Position numbers and translations under genes: made by a program. A DNA stretch of 64,000 nt from Phycisphaerae bacterium. Lineage in GTDB: Bacteria; Planctomycetota; Phycisphaerae; Phycisphaerales; SM1A02. The DNA is taken from assembly GCA_002709295.1 (NCBI GenBank), contig PAQL01000008.1, positions 49,733 through 113,732 on the forward strand, in the 5' to 3' direction. Below, in pieces: positions 25,823 to 35,427 of the stretch; position 1 is the first letter of the stretch; each line of letters starts with the position of its first letter. The notes below the pieces were generated by a model. That model ran no database searches, had not been told where the DNA came from, and worked only from the letters and a program-made list of their open reading frames with translations.

Positions 25823-26442
25823 GAGCGACCTCCCCGGGTCGGGACGACCCACGCTTCGATCGACAGGGTGACCTCCAGCTGGGGTCCGTCGTCGATGCGT
25901 TCGAGACGAAGGGACGAGATCGATTCGATCTCGGGTTCCGCTTCGAGTTCACGGATCACGTTGATGAGCGTGTCCGGGGTGGTCTTGAAGTCCAGCTCGC
26001 AGACCAGACGCTGGACCCGTCCGCCGGCGACCTCGCTGATCGGGCTGGCGCTGGCGAGCCGACTTCCCGTTCTTGCATCGATCTTGGGGACGATTCCGTT
26101 GCCCTCGAGGATCGTGCCCACCGTCTCCTCGAGTCGGGTCGCGCCGGGCGAGGCCGATCGAGGCACCTCGATGGGGCCGAGCGCGGTCGCCACGATCTGG
26201 ATCTTGCGATCGATGGTGGCTTCCAGATTCTGGCTCTGATCGATGATCCTGGAGATCCGGTCGGATTCCTCGTTCCATGCATCCGCGGTGGGCCAGACGT
26301 AGTCGTCCGCCACGAGGAAGACCAGTGCGATGACCGCCGCCGTCACGGCGAAGCGCCAGATGGCGGGCAGGGCCAGGAACCGGTCCACGAGATCTGACTT
26401 CGAGCTCTCGGAGCTTTCGGGGGTGTTCATCGCATCACTCAC
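25819..26442 (-). CDS. PilO/GspM-like inner-membrane protein
   Basis: A 207-residue bitopic protein: one helix (about residues 30-50), a coiled-coil stretch (DRISRIIDQSQNLEATIDRK) and a ferredoxin-like periplasmic domain. The domain has an LVCELDFKTTPDTLINVIRE pattern, as in PilO/GspM. It starts with GTG at 26442, overlapping the upstream PilM/N fusion stop by four bases, and its own stop overlaps the next start. The GspL-GspM or PilN-PilO pair forms the inner-membrane alignment complex, and this arrangement matches it. Confidence 0.68.
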   Translation of the reverse strand: MSDAMNTPESSESSKSDLVDRFLALPAIWRFAVTAAVIALVFLVADDYVWPTADAWNEESDRISRIIDQSQNLEATIDRKIQIVATALGPIEVPRSASPGATRLEETVGTILEGNGIVPKIDARTGSRLASASPISEVAGGRVQRLVCELDFKTTPDTLINVIRELEAEPEIESISSLRLERIDDGPQLEVTLSIEAWVVPTRGGRS

Positions 26443-28457
26443 GGGTTCGTCTCCCGGATGCGGTTCAGCAGGGAGTCCCACTCGTCCTTGAGGGCCTTCT
26501 TCTGTTCCTCGGTCGCGTTCGGAGCATTTCGGGCGCCGGCGATCTTGGCGAGTCGGGCCTTCGCCTCCGCGTTGCTGAGGGTCTCGATCTCCTCGGAGCT
26601 CAGGGGTTCCGGAATCTCGATGACCCGGGAACGGATCGAACTTCGGGAGGCCGGTCCGTCCGAGGACCCGCCCTCTCTCGAGCTCTCGCGATCCCGACCG
26701 CTGCTGGAGGCTCGGTCTCGGGAACGGGTCGATTCACGGGACGGCTCCCGGGAGGTCCGGGCATCCGCGATGTCGGTCTCGGTCTCCTCGCTCGAGGCCC
26801 GGCTCGAACTCGAGGAGGTTCGCTCGGAAGGCGGCGTCGAGGATCCGGCATCGGCGCGTGATGAGGATGGTGCCTCGGAAGAGGAGGAGGGGGCCGCCTC
26901 CATCGCGGGCAGCGGCTTGCTGAGGTCGATTCCCCGCGCGATCATCGCGTCGAGTCGTTCCTGCCGGGCATCGGGATCGACGATCAGGTAGCCGTCGTCA
27001 TCGACCGGGCCGTAGCGGCGATCCCGGTAGGACAGGACGGCGTAGTCGTTCTCGGGTCTCGGCTGCACCGGTCGGAGGGGGTCGTCGAGCACCGCGGTGA
27101 GCTTGAACTCCGTGTAGCCGCGGGCATCCGGTTGTTCGATCGAGGGCACGGGGCCGTAGTCGAGGAAGAGCTTGCTTTCCCGAAGCCTTCGGTTGAAGTC
27201 GAAGACGATGTCCGTTCCGCTCATGTCCGCATCGCGCTTGGCCACGCCCATGACGGTGATGGGTTCGCCGTGGGTCAGGGTCATCGAGAGCAGTTCGATC
27301 TGCTCGGGCATCAGGTTGGACACGTCACCGAGCAGCTTGGTGATCGACCACGCCTGGCGGTCGAGCTCCCGGTAGACCTTCTCGAGATTCTCCACCCGAC
27401 GGACTCGTTCCTCGAGGGAGGCGAGGTCGTCGACCTTGCTCCTCATGATCATCAATCGGATTCCCGAGAACGCCAGCGGGGAGAGGATCATCATGATCAG
27501 GGCGAAGGTGGCGATCGCGACGGCGGTCCGGCCATCCGAGAGTCGATGGGTCATCGCTCCCAGGAAGCTCGGCTTCTCGAAGTGCTCGTGTCGCCGAAGC
27601 CCGGCGAGATCGGCATTGTCGCCACGGGATGCGGCCAGGGCACCGAGCAGGAGTCTGGCCGATGCGGCATCGATCCCGCTGAACCGGGTGATGTCCTGAT
27701 CGACCAGCTGATCGACTCCCGATTCGTCATCGGTGGGGATAAGCAGGGCGCCATCGATCAGTCGCCCGTCGATGCCGCTCAGAAGCGATCTCACCGACTG
27801 CTCGACCGTCGAGGGATCGATGTCCTCACCAAGGAGGGATTCCGCCACGAGGGGGCGGAGTCGATCCTCGGGCGAGGTCGAGGGGATTCCACGGGTGGCT
27901 CGGTAGACGGGCCCCTTGGGGGTCGGAACCACCGCGGCGGTCGAGCCGTCACCATCGATGACGGCGGCCAGGCTCGTGGGGGTGTCTCCGGCCAGGATGG
28001 CGAGGCAGGCGATCTCCGGGATCCAGGTCACGTCGATCTCGGGGGCGAGCTCGGGCAGCCCCGGATCGAGACCGTCGGGCCAGGAGACGATGAGACCGGT
28101 GGGGGTGGGCCCCTCGATTCCAATGAGCCCGAGACCGCTTCGGTGGGCTGAAGCGGAGCCCAGCAGCCTTGATTCCGCCTCGATTCGGATCGCTGATTCG
28201 ACCTGGAGGGTGCCTCCGGAGGGGACATGGACGGTCCTCACCAGGGTCGCCGTGGAGGGCAGGATCGCCAGAACTCGGCCGCAGCGGGCGTCCAGAATCC
28301 GGGATTCCAGCCCCTCCGGGGGGCATGTGAACTCCTCCACGACCCGGGAAGGGGTTCTGGAGCCCTGCTCCTGGACCAGGAGGACGCAGACATCGTCTCC
28401 CCGTCGGCGACAGAGGGCGATGAGATCGGGTTCAAGCTCGGTTCTGCGACGTGCCAT
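26439..28457 (-). CDS. PilM-PilN (GspL-type) fusion protein with Ser/Arg-rich linker
   Basis: A 672-residue protein. Residues 1-300 have an actin-like PilM/GspL pattern, a cytoplasmic nucleotide-binding fold. A membrane helix at about 317-338 and a coiled coil (about 340-375) with a ferredoxin-like PilN domain (about 375-460) follow. After residue 500 comes a 90-residue Ser/Arg/Glu-rich low-complexity stretch, then a helical C-terminal segment (SSEEIETLSNAEAKARLAKI). GspL is naturally a PilM+PilN fusion, so the N-terminal 460 residues match GspL. The low-complexity extension is not part of that family. The gene sits between gspK and the PilO-like gene. Confidence 0.68.
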   Translation of the reverse strand: MARRRTELEPDLIALCRRRGDDVCVLLVQEQGSRTPSRVVEEFTCPPEGLESRILDARCGRVLAILPSTATLVRTVHVPSGGTLQVESAIRIEAESRLLGSASAHRSGLGLIGIEGPTPTGLIVSWPDGLDPGLPELAPEIDVTWIPEIACLAILAGDTPTSLAAVIDGDGSTAAVVPTPKGPVYRATRGIPSTSPEDRLRPLVAESLLGEDIDPSTVEQSVRSLLSGIDGRLIDGALLIPTDDESGVDQLVDQDITRFSGIDAASARLLLGALAASRGDNADLAGLRRHEHFEKPSFLGAMTHRLSDGRTAVAIATFALIMMILSPLAFSGIRLMIMRSKVDDLASLEERVRRVENLEKVYRELDRQAWSITKLLGDVSNLMPEQIELLSMTLTHGEPITVMGVAKRDADMSGTDIVFDFNRRLRESKLFLDYGPVPSIEQPDARGYTEFKLTAVLDDPLRPVQPRPENDYAVLSYRDRRYGPVDDDGYLIVDPDARQERLDAMIARGIDLSKPLPAMEAAPSSSSEAPSSSRADAGSSTPPSERTSSSSSRASSEETETDIADARTSREPSRESTRSRDRASSSGRDRESSREGGSSDGPASRSSIRSRVIEIPEPLSSEEIETLSNAEAKARLAKIAGARNAPNATEEQKKALKDEWDSLLNRIRETNP

Positions 28458-28529
28458 CGTGGTCCTGAGGATCCGAAACGGTGTGAGCCTTCGCTGATCG
28501 AGCCCCGCCCGACCAGAGACCGGCCCTCA

Positions 28530-29963
28530 CTACTCCTCGCGATAGGCGAGAATTCGGACCGGCAGGGATGAACGATCGAGAACGACGTGGATTTCCACTT
28601 CCTGCCCGTTCTCCGAGGTTCCTCGGCTGCAGACCGAGAACGTCCAGCCTGTGACGTCCAATTGGGAGGAAAGTCCGGAAAGTGTCTCCGGCTGGACCCT
28701 TCGCACGTCGAGGAGGTCCACGATACTCGTGATTCCCTCGGCTCGCGACTGCCTCAGAGCCATGATCGAGTCGGCCACGCCGGAGTCACCCTCGAACATG
28801 ATTCGAAGGACCTCCGGACCGGCGGTGTTCAGATTGATCTTCCCGGGGGGGAGGTAGGGGCCGGAAAAATCGGTCAGGGTGCATTCGGCGAAGACGGCGG
28901 CGAGCTGCTCCTTGGAGAGGGGGGTGACCGGTTCCGGTTCGTTGCTGTTGTTCCGGCTGAAGGACCGGCCCGTCGATCGACCGGAGCTCGAACTGGGGGC
29001 TCCGACGAGTTCTCCGAGTTCGACCGCCAGGAGGGCTCCCAGGGTGGCGTTCTCCGAGCTTCCGTACTCGACGAGGGCCTCGGCCTGTCGTTCATCGACC
29101 GGAAGCACGTCCAGGAGGTCATCCACCGAGGCGGCCCGGAGATCGATCCGGGGGTATCCGGAAAGCCCCAGCGGAGAGTCCACCGACCTCGCGGTCAGAT
29201 AGCCCGCCCATCCGGGATCGAGCTCCCCGTCGCGGTCATCGCTCGGGGCGGCGGTGTCTCCGTCGTTCTCGTTGGGATCGAGGCGGTCGTTGAGGTTCCA
29301 GTCCTCGCCACGCACGTATTCGGGCCATGCTCCCGCCACGAGCTCGAGTTCGGCGATCGATCGGATCCGACCGTTTCTGGGCAGGTAACCCATGTCCCGG
29401 CCCTCGTAGAAGTCGGCTTCGGCGCCGATTCCCTGCACTTCATCGTCTTCGTCGATCCAGTCGAGGATCGCATCGGCGGTGTCGAGCGAGATGTCGGGCA
29501 GTTCGAGGAGCTGCAGCTTGGTGGCGGAATTGATGTTGAGCCGCGAGTGAAGATCCAGGGGGCCCTTGAGTTCGAGGCCCTCCTCGACATGACGTATGTC
29601 CCAGGCCCCGGTGTCGACGTTGCCGGCCCAGTCGTACTCGAGGTCTCGAAAGAGCGCCATGGGATCGTCGGGATCGGCGTTCTCCGTATTCCAGGCGAGG
29701 GTGGCGATCACCCTTTCGACCCCGGCCCGAGCCGCCCAGCGGGCCTGAACCCGGCCGATGGTGGCCCGACCGAGCGTGGCGGTCCGCCAGGTCACCAGCT
29801 GGGTCGCAGCCACGATGATCGCCGCGATCGCGATCGACCAGAGGACCACGATGGTCGCGGATCCCCGATGCGGTCGCGTGGCATGCCTGCTCAGCAGTTG
29901 TTTCATCGTGGTCGGCATGTGTGGTTGTGCGATGCGTTCGGAGGAGTCGCCCCTCAACGTCAT
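28530..29963 (-). CDS. gspK: General secretion pathway protein K (GspK)
   Basis: GspK is the large minor pseudopilin that caps the T2SS pseudopilus tip. This 477-residue protein has a basic leader and the GspK-type N-terminus (RGSATIVVLWSIAIA, without Glu5). Two helix-hairpin-helix/SAM-like parts follow (LHSRLNINSATKLQLLELPD and INLNTAGPEVLRIMF), which are characteristic of GspK. It is longer than the usual 310-340 residues because of an acidic insert around residues 215-250. The ATG at 29963 overlaps the gspJ stop by one base (TGATG). A later ATG (MKQLLS) is a possible alternative start. Confidence 0.88.
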   Translation of the reverse strand: MTLRGDSSERIAQPHMPTTMKQLLSRHATRPHRGSATIVVLWSIAIAAIIVAATQLVTWRTATLGRATIGRVQARWAARAGVERVIATLAWNTENADPDDPMALFRDLEYDWAGNVDTGAWDIRHVEEGLELKGPLDLHSRLNINSATKLQLLELPDISLDTADAILDWIDEDDEVQGIGAEADFYEGRDMGYLPRNGRIRSIAELELVAGAWPEYVRGEDWNLNDRLDPNENDGDTAAPSDDRDGELDPGWAGYLTARSVDSPLGLSGYPRIDLRAASVDDLLDVLPVDERQAEALVEYGSSENATLGALLAVELGELVGAPSSSSGRSTGRSFSRNNSNEPEPVTPLSKEQLAAVFAECTLTDFSGPYLPPGKINLNTAGPEVLRIMFEGDSGVADSIMALRQSRAEGITSIVDLLDVRRVQPETLSGLSSQLDVTGWTFSVCSRGTSENGQEVEIHVVLDRSSLPVRILAYREE

Positions 29964-31000
29964 CAGTCGAAGGTGCGGGCTCCGCCGGAGGAACTGCCGG
30001 CGCCGCTCTTGCCGCCGGTACTGTTCGTGGCCTCGAAGTTGCCCGGTCGTCCGCCACCGGATCCGGGTCGTCCGCCTCCGCCGAAGCCTCGACCGCCGGT
30101 GCTTCCGCCGCGACCACCGCTTCCGCCACGACTGCCGACGCCACCGGGAGCACGAATGCCGCCGGGGCCGCCGTCCTTGCCGCCGAATCCGCCCGCTCCG
30201 GCTCCGCCGGCGCCACCAGCGCCACCGACGCCGTCCTCGTCACCTTCGCCCATGGCACCCATCCCTTCCTCGTCCTCCTCGTCGGGTTCGACGTAGGGCG
30301 GGATGATCCGATCGATGGAGACATGGGTGCGCAGCACGACGAGGGTCTTCGGATCGATCTCCTCGAGGTCGCCCCGGGGGTTTCCAAGGCTGATCACCTC
30401 GACGCGGAAGCCCCAGGGCAGGCCGTCGACATCGGAGTCCCACTCCTCGAACCAGTCCTGGCCGTCGTAGGCCATGATGTCGATGCCGATCACGCCCTCC
30501 GCGATCGGTGTCGCGACGCCGCCGCCGTCCGGCCAGTCGTCGGGCACGGGATCACGCCGTTCCCAGAGCGCCACGCCGAACTGGTCCTCGTCGATTCTGA
30601 ACTGGGTCTCGTACTCGCCGCCTTCGCCGTTGTAGTCGATCTCGCCCAGAGGCTGGAGTCGGGTGTTGAAGACCAGCACCTCGTCACGGCCGACGTCGAT
30701 CCGCTCGCCGTCGGCGACCACGATCGATGAACCGTCGTAGAGCAGTACTCTGGAGTGGAAGAGATCGGCGTCCCGGAGCACGGACGTCAGATCACCTCGG
30801 ATCGCATCCAGTGCGGCATCGGCGCGCAGATGGGCCAGAAGTCTCGCACGTGAGACCTCCCTCGCCCGGCCGATCTGGGAGAGCGTCACCACGACGGTCA
30901 CCAGGACCATCGCGGCGATCATGCCCGCGAGCAGAAGCTCGACGAGGGTGAATCCCCGTCGCGGTGTCCTGCGTCGATCAGAAGCCATAGATCTCTTCAT
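29963..31000 (-). CDS. gspJ: GspJ-like pseudopilin with glycine-rich C-terminal tail
   Basis: A 345-residue prepilin-like protein. The leader MKRSMASDRRRTPRRG is followed by FTLVELLLAGMIAAMVLV with Glu at +5, then the beta-rich GspJ domain (about residues 20-245). From about residue 255 on, a 90-residue glycine-rich tail (GGAGGAGGAGAGGFGGKDGG and similar repeats) is appended. Ordinary GspJ is about 200 residues and has no such tail. The start at 31000 has a GAGAGG Shine-Dalgarno; the inner ATG at 30988 is an alternative. It overlaps both neighbours. Confidence 0.82.
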   Translation of the reverse strand: MKRSMASDRRRTPRRGFTLVELLLAGMIAAMVLVTVVVTLSQIGRAREVSRARLLAHLRADAALDAIRGDLTSVLRDADLFHSRVLLYDGSSIVVADGERIDVGRDEVLVFNTRLQPLGEIDYNGEGGEYETQFRIDEDQFGVALWERRDPVPDDWPDGGGVATPIAEGVIGIDIMAYDGQDWFEEWDSDVDGLPWGFRVEVISLGNPRGDLEEIDPKTLVVLRTHVSIDRIIPPYVEPDEEDEEGMGAMGEGDEDGVGGAGGAGGAGAGGFGGKDGGPGGIRAPGGVGSRGGSGGRGGSTGGRGFGGGGRPGSGGGRPGNFEATNSTGGKSGAGSSSGGARTFD

Positions 31001-31442
31001 AACGAGCCTCTCGATCAATCGGTTCCTCGGGGTAGCGGACGGGATCCGGCTCCTCCCCGAGCTTGGCGGCGATCAGCGTCTCACAACGATACGAGCGGCC
31101 GGTCAGGTGAGTCACCTCGACCGAGACCGAATACGGTTCCCCCTCGCCGGGGTCCTGTATGTTGACCCGATACTCGAACTGTTCATAGGGAAATTCCCCC
31201 TGTCCGCTCACCGGGTGCAGGTCCGGATAGTCCGCAGGGCCCTCCAGAAGGACCATGGACAGGATGTTGTCCATCATTCCTGCGGCCATCACCTCGATCT
31301 CGCCCCTCCGCTGAAGGTCGAGGGAGCGGCTGGTAAGCATGAAGATCATCGTCAGGCCGATGGCGAGGACCACGCCGGCGATGATGGCATCGACCAGTGC
31401 GAAGCCGCTGCGACGTCGGGATGATCCCTTCGAGGTGCTCAT
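30978..31442 (-). CDS. gspI: GspI-like pseudopilin
   Basis: A 154-residue pseudopilin. The leader is followed by the cleavage site SG/FALVDAIIAGVVLAIGLTMIF. The residue at +5 is Asp rather than the usual Glu, a conservative but uncommon change. The ATG at 31442 overlaps the stop of the previous gene (TGATG); a GTG at 31445 also reads in frame. Position between GspH-like and GspJ-like genes fits GspI. GspI, J and K form the pseudopilus tip. Confidence 0.8.
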   Translation of the reverse strand: MSTSKGSSRRRSGFALVDAIIAGVVLAIGLTMIFMLTSRSLDLQRRGEIEVMAAGMMDNILSMVLLEGPADYPDLHPVSGQGEFPYEQFEYRVNIQDPGEGEPYSVSVEVTHLTGRSYRCETLIAAKLGEEPDPVRYPEEPIDREARYEEIYGF

Positions 31443-32014
31443 CACCAGCTCTCCCGATCCGCGCCCATCTCGTCGAGATCGGCGGCCTCGCGGATGGTCG
31501 GCGCCGTGGGGTCTCCGTCACGAATGATCTGAGGACCGAGGCCGTGCGAGGTCAGCACGATGTCGGCTCCTTCACCTCCCTCGCTCTCGAGACGGAGCCT
31601 GAGGTCGGGGCGCTTTCCTCCGGGCAGGGAGGAGACGAACCAGTCGCGAGGATCCAGAAGAGCGCCGTCCGCGGTGACTCGCGTGAACACGATGTCCTCG
31701 GGGAGGATGATCGACGGTGCCATCGTCATCGGATTCCACTCACCGTCCTCGCCGAGGACCAGCACGTCGACGCGACCGTTGGATTCCAGATGGGCGATCG
31801 CCACCACGCGTTCGTCCGTGGCCTCCTGGAAGGCGAAGGCCGCGACCGCCGAGGCCACGCCCTCGGTCGTGGTCATGAACCTGCCCTTGTTGACGCCGAC
31901 CATTCTCGGAACCGCGATCGTTCCGATCACCAGAAGCAGCGCCGCGACGAGGATCACCTCGAGAAGGGTGAAGCCTCGCCGGGTCGCGATTCGGTTTGTG
32001 GACCGGAGTTCCAG
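31442..32014 (-). CDS. gspH: GspH-like pseudopilin, start codon apparently CTG
   Basis: The prepilin motif TRRGFTLLEVILVAALLLV is clearly encoded, but no ATG, GTG or TTG precedes it in frame before the upstream stop codon. The first conventional start is the GTG at 31957, which is inside the motif (after Glu5) and would destroy the leader. A CTG at 32014, 13 bases after the gspG stop, gives a 13-residue basic leader before the cleavage Gly; ATC codons are also present. From CTG the protein is 190 residues, with a beta-rich C-terminal domain. Order in the operon fits GspH, the minor pseudopilin next to GspG. Confidence 0.72.
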   Translation of the reverse strand: MELRSTNRIATRRGFTLLEVILVAALLLVIGTIAVPRMVGVNKGRFMTTTEGVASAVAAFAFQEATDERVVAIAHLESNGRVDVLVLGEDGEWNPMTMAPSIILPEDIVFTRVTADGALLDPRDWFVSSLPGGKRPDLRLRLESEGGEGADIVLTSHGLGPQIIRDGDPTAPTIREAADLDEMGADRESW

Positions 32015-32027
32015 AGGTCGATTCCGT

Positions 32028-32447
32028 TCAGTTCTTGCCGTTCACGATGTCGTCGTCACCACCCGGCTTCCCGTCGGCGCCGTAGCTGATGATGTCGAAG
32101 TCGAGGTTCTGTTCCCCGGGGATGATGATCTCGTAGTTGTTGCCCCAGGGGTCGATGAGATCCTCGGGGTTGTTCAGATAGGGATCGCTGCCGTCGAGCA
32201 GCATGTCGAGCCGGAAGTCGTCGGTCAGGGTCCCCGTGGTCTCGCTGGCCATGTACAGCTTGACGGTGTTGGCGAGGCTGTTCACCTCGGCGACCGCCTT
32301 GTTCTCGTTGGCTCCGGAGAGGAACCTGGTCAGTCGGGGGACGACGAGCGTCGCCAGCAGCGCGATGATGCTGACCGCGATGATGACTTCGAGAAGGCTG
32401 AAGCCGCGGCGGGGCTGCATGCGTCGAGTGTGGTTTGGGCGGTTCAT
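32028..32447 (-). CDS. gspG: Major pseudopilin GspG
   Basis: GspG is the main subunit of the T2SS pseudopilus. The 139-residue protein has the leader ending PRRG and the mature start FSLLEVIIAVSIIALLATLVVPRL. The signature DPWGNNYE (about residues 102-109) and the late DIISYGADGKPGGDDDI calcium-binding loop confirm GspG. The start at 32447 gives a 15-residue leader; the internal ATG (MQPRRG) would give a shorter 6-residue one. It follows gspF by 43 bases and precedes the GspH-like gene. Confidence 0.94.
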   Translation of the reverse strand: MNRPNHTRRMQPRRGFSLLEVIIAVSIIALLATLVVPRLTRFLSGANENKAVAEVNSLANTVKLYMASETTGTLTDDFRLDMLLDGSDPYLNNPEDLIDPWGNNYEIIIPGEQNLDFDIISYGADGKPGGDDDIVNGKN

Positions 32448-32490
32448 TGATCTTTTCCAGAGAGGTGCGTGACTTCGTCGGTCACGATGT

Positions 32491-33702
32491 TCATCGGGTG
32501 TTGGAGATCGCCTCCTGCATTTCCAGCAGGGGCAGGAGGATCGCCGAGAGCACGAACGCGGCGATCGCGGCCATGATCACGAGGAGGAAGGGCGGAAGAG
32601 CCTTGGTGAACACCTTGAGGCTGTTGTTGACCTGGCGGTCGAATGCCGAGGCGGCGTGCATGAGCATGCCTTCCAGACGGCCGGAACGCTCGCCGATGTT
32701 GACGATCTGCACGAGGAGCGGGGGAAAATGCCCGCAGCGTTCGAGAGGGGTGGCGAGCGATCCTCCCGTCGTGACGCGTTCACGGACCTCGTCGATCGCG
32801 TCCATCATCACCGTGTTGCCGAGGGTGTCCCTCACGATCGAGAGTGCGGTGAGAATCGGGACTCCCGCGGAACTGAGGGTGCCCAGGGTCCGCGTGAACC
32901 TCGCCACCGCGATGTCGCGCAGGAGGTTGCCGAGGACCGGGATCCGGAGCAGCAGGCCGTCAACGATCCTCTGATTGGAGGGAACCCTGGACCACCCCCT
33001 CCAGACCAGCACTCCGACGACGACCACGCCGATCATCGCCCACCACCAGGCGCCGATGAAATCGGCGATCCCGAGCAGGACGCTGGTCGGCCACGGAAGC
33101 TCGACACCCTGCTGCTGGAGGGGGACCATCAGTTTCGGAAGCAGGATCGTCACGAAGATCGCGACGGAGATGCCCATGATGGAGAGGACGATCATGGGGT
33201 AGATCGTGGCACCCACGAGTTCCCGTCGGAGCTCGAGACTCCTTTCGAGGAGATCGGCGAGCTGATGGAGGACCTCGTGCATCCGTCCCGATGCATCCGC
33301 GGCCCGGATCATGCCCACGATCATGTCGTCGAACGGGGCCCCGTATTCACGGCACGCCTCGTGAAGAGGTCGGCCGGCCTCCACCTTCTCGATGAGGAAG
33401 TCGAGGATCACCGCCTGCTTCTGACCAGTCGACTGGCGACGGACGGTGACCAGACTCTGCATCAGGGGCAGGCCCGCCTCGATTCCGGTGGCGAGCTCCC
33501 GCATCAGGGCGGCCACCTCGCTGGCGGGGATCGTGGGCCTGGAGGCCGAAGCCGCCATGTCCCCGTCCGCTTCCACGACCTCGGTGGGCGTCCGGCCGAG
33601 GTCTCGAACCGAGTTCATCGCGGCGTCACGGCTGGAAGCCATCACGGTTCCCGACACGGAACGGCCGTTGCCGTCGATGGCCTGATAGGCGAAGGATCGC
33701 AT
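32491..33702 (-). CDS. gspF: T2SS inner-membrane platform protein GspF
   Basis: A 403-residue GspF/PilC-family protein with two related cytoplasmic domains (MRELATGIEAGLPLMQSLVT at about residue 67 and FTRTLGTLSSAGVPILTALSI at about 270) and three membrane segments. It lies directly after gspE (6-base gap), the usual gspE-gspF order. It is clearly diverged from PilC at 13034-14257, so each system has its own platform protein. Confidence 0.94.
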   Translation of the reverse strand: MRSFAYQAIDGNGRSVSGTVMASSRDAAMNSVRDLGRTPTEVVEADGDMAASASRPTIPASEVAALMRELATGIEAGLPLMQSLVTVRRQSTGQKQAVILDFLIEKVEAGRPLHEACREYGAPFDDMIVGMIRAADASGRMHEVLHQLADLLERSLELRRELVGATIYPMIVLSIMGISVAIFVTILLPKLMVPLQQQGVELPWPTSVLLGIADFIGAWWWAMIGVVVVGVLVWRGWSRVPSNQRIVDGLLLRIPVLGNLLRDIAVARFTRTLGTLSSAGVPILTALSIVRDTLGNTVMMDAIDEVRERVTTGGSLATPLERCGHFPPLLVQIVNIGERSGRLEGMLMHAASAFDRQVNNSLKVFTKALPPFLLVIMAAIAAFVLSAILLPLLEMQEAISNTR

Positions 33703-33708
33703 GCTTGA

Positions 33709-35388
<1,680 letters not shown>

Positions 35389-35427
35389 TGAAGTGGTCCT
35401 GCCTCGTGGTGGGAGAGACGTCTTCGA

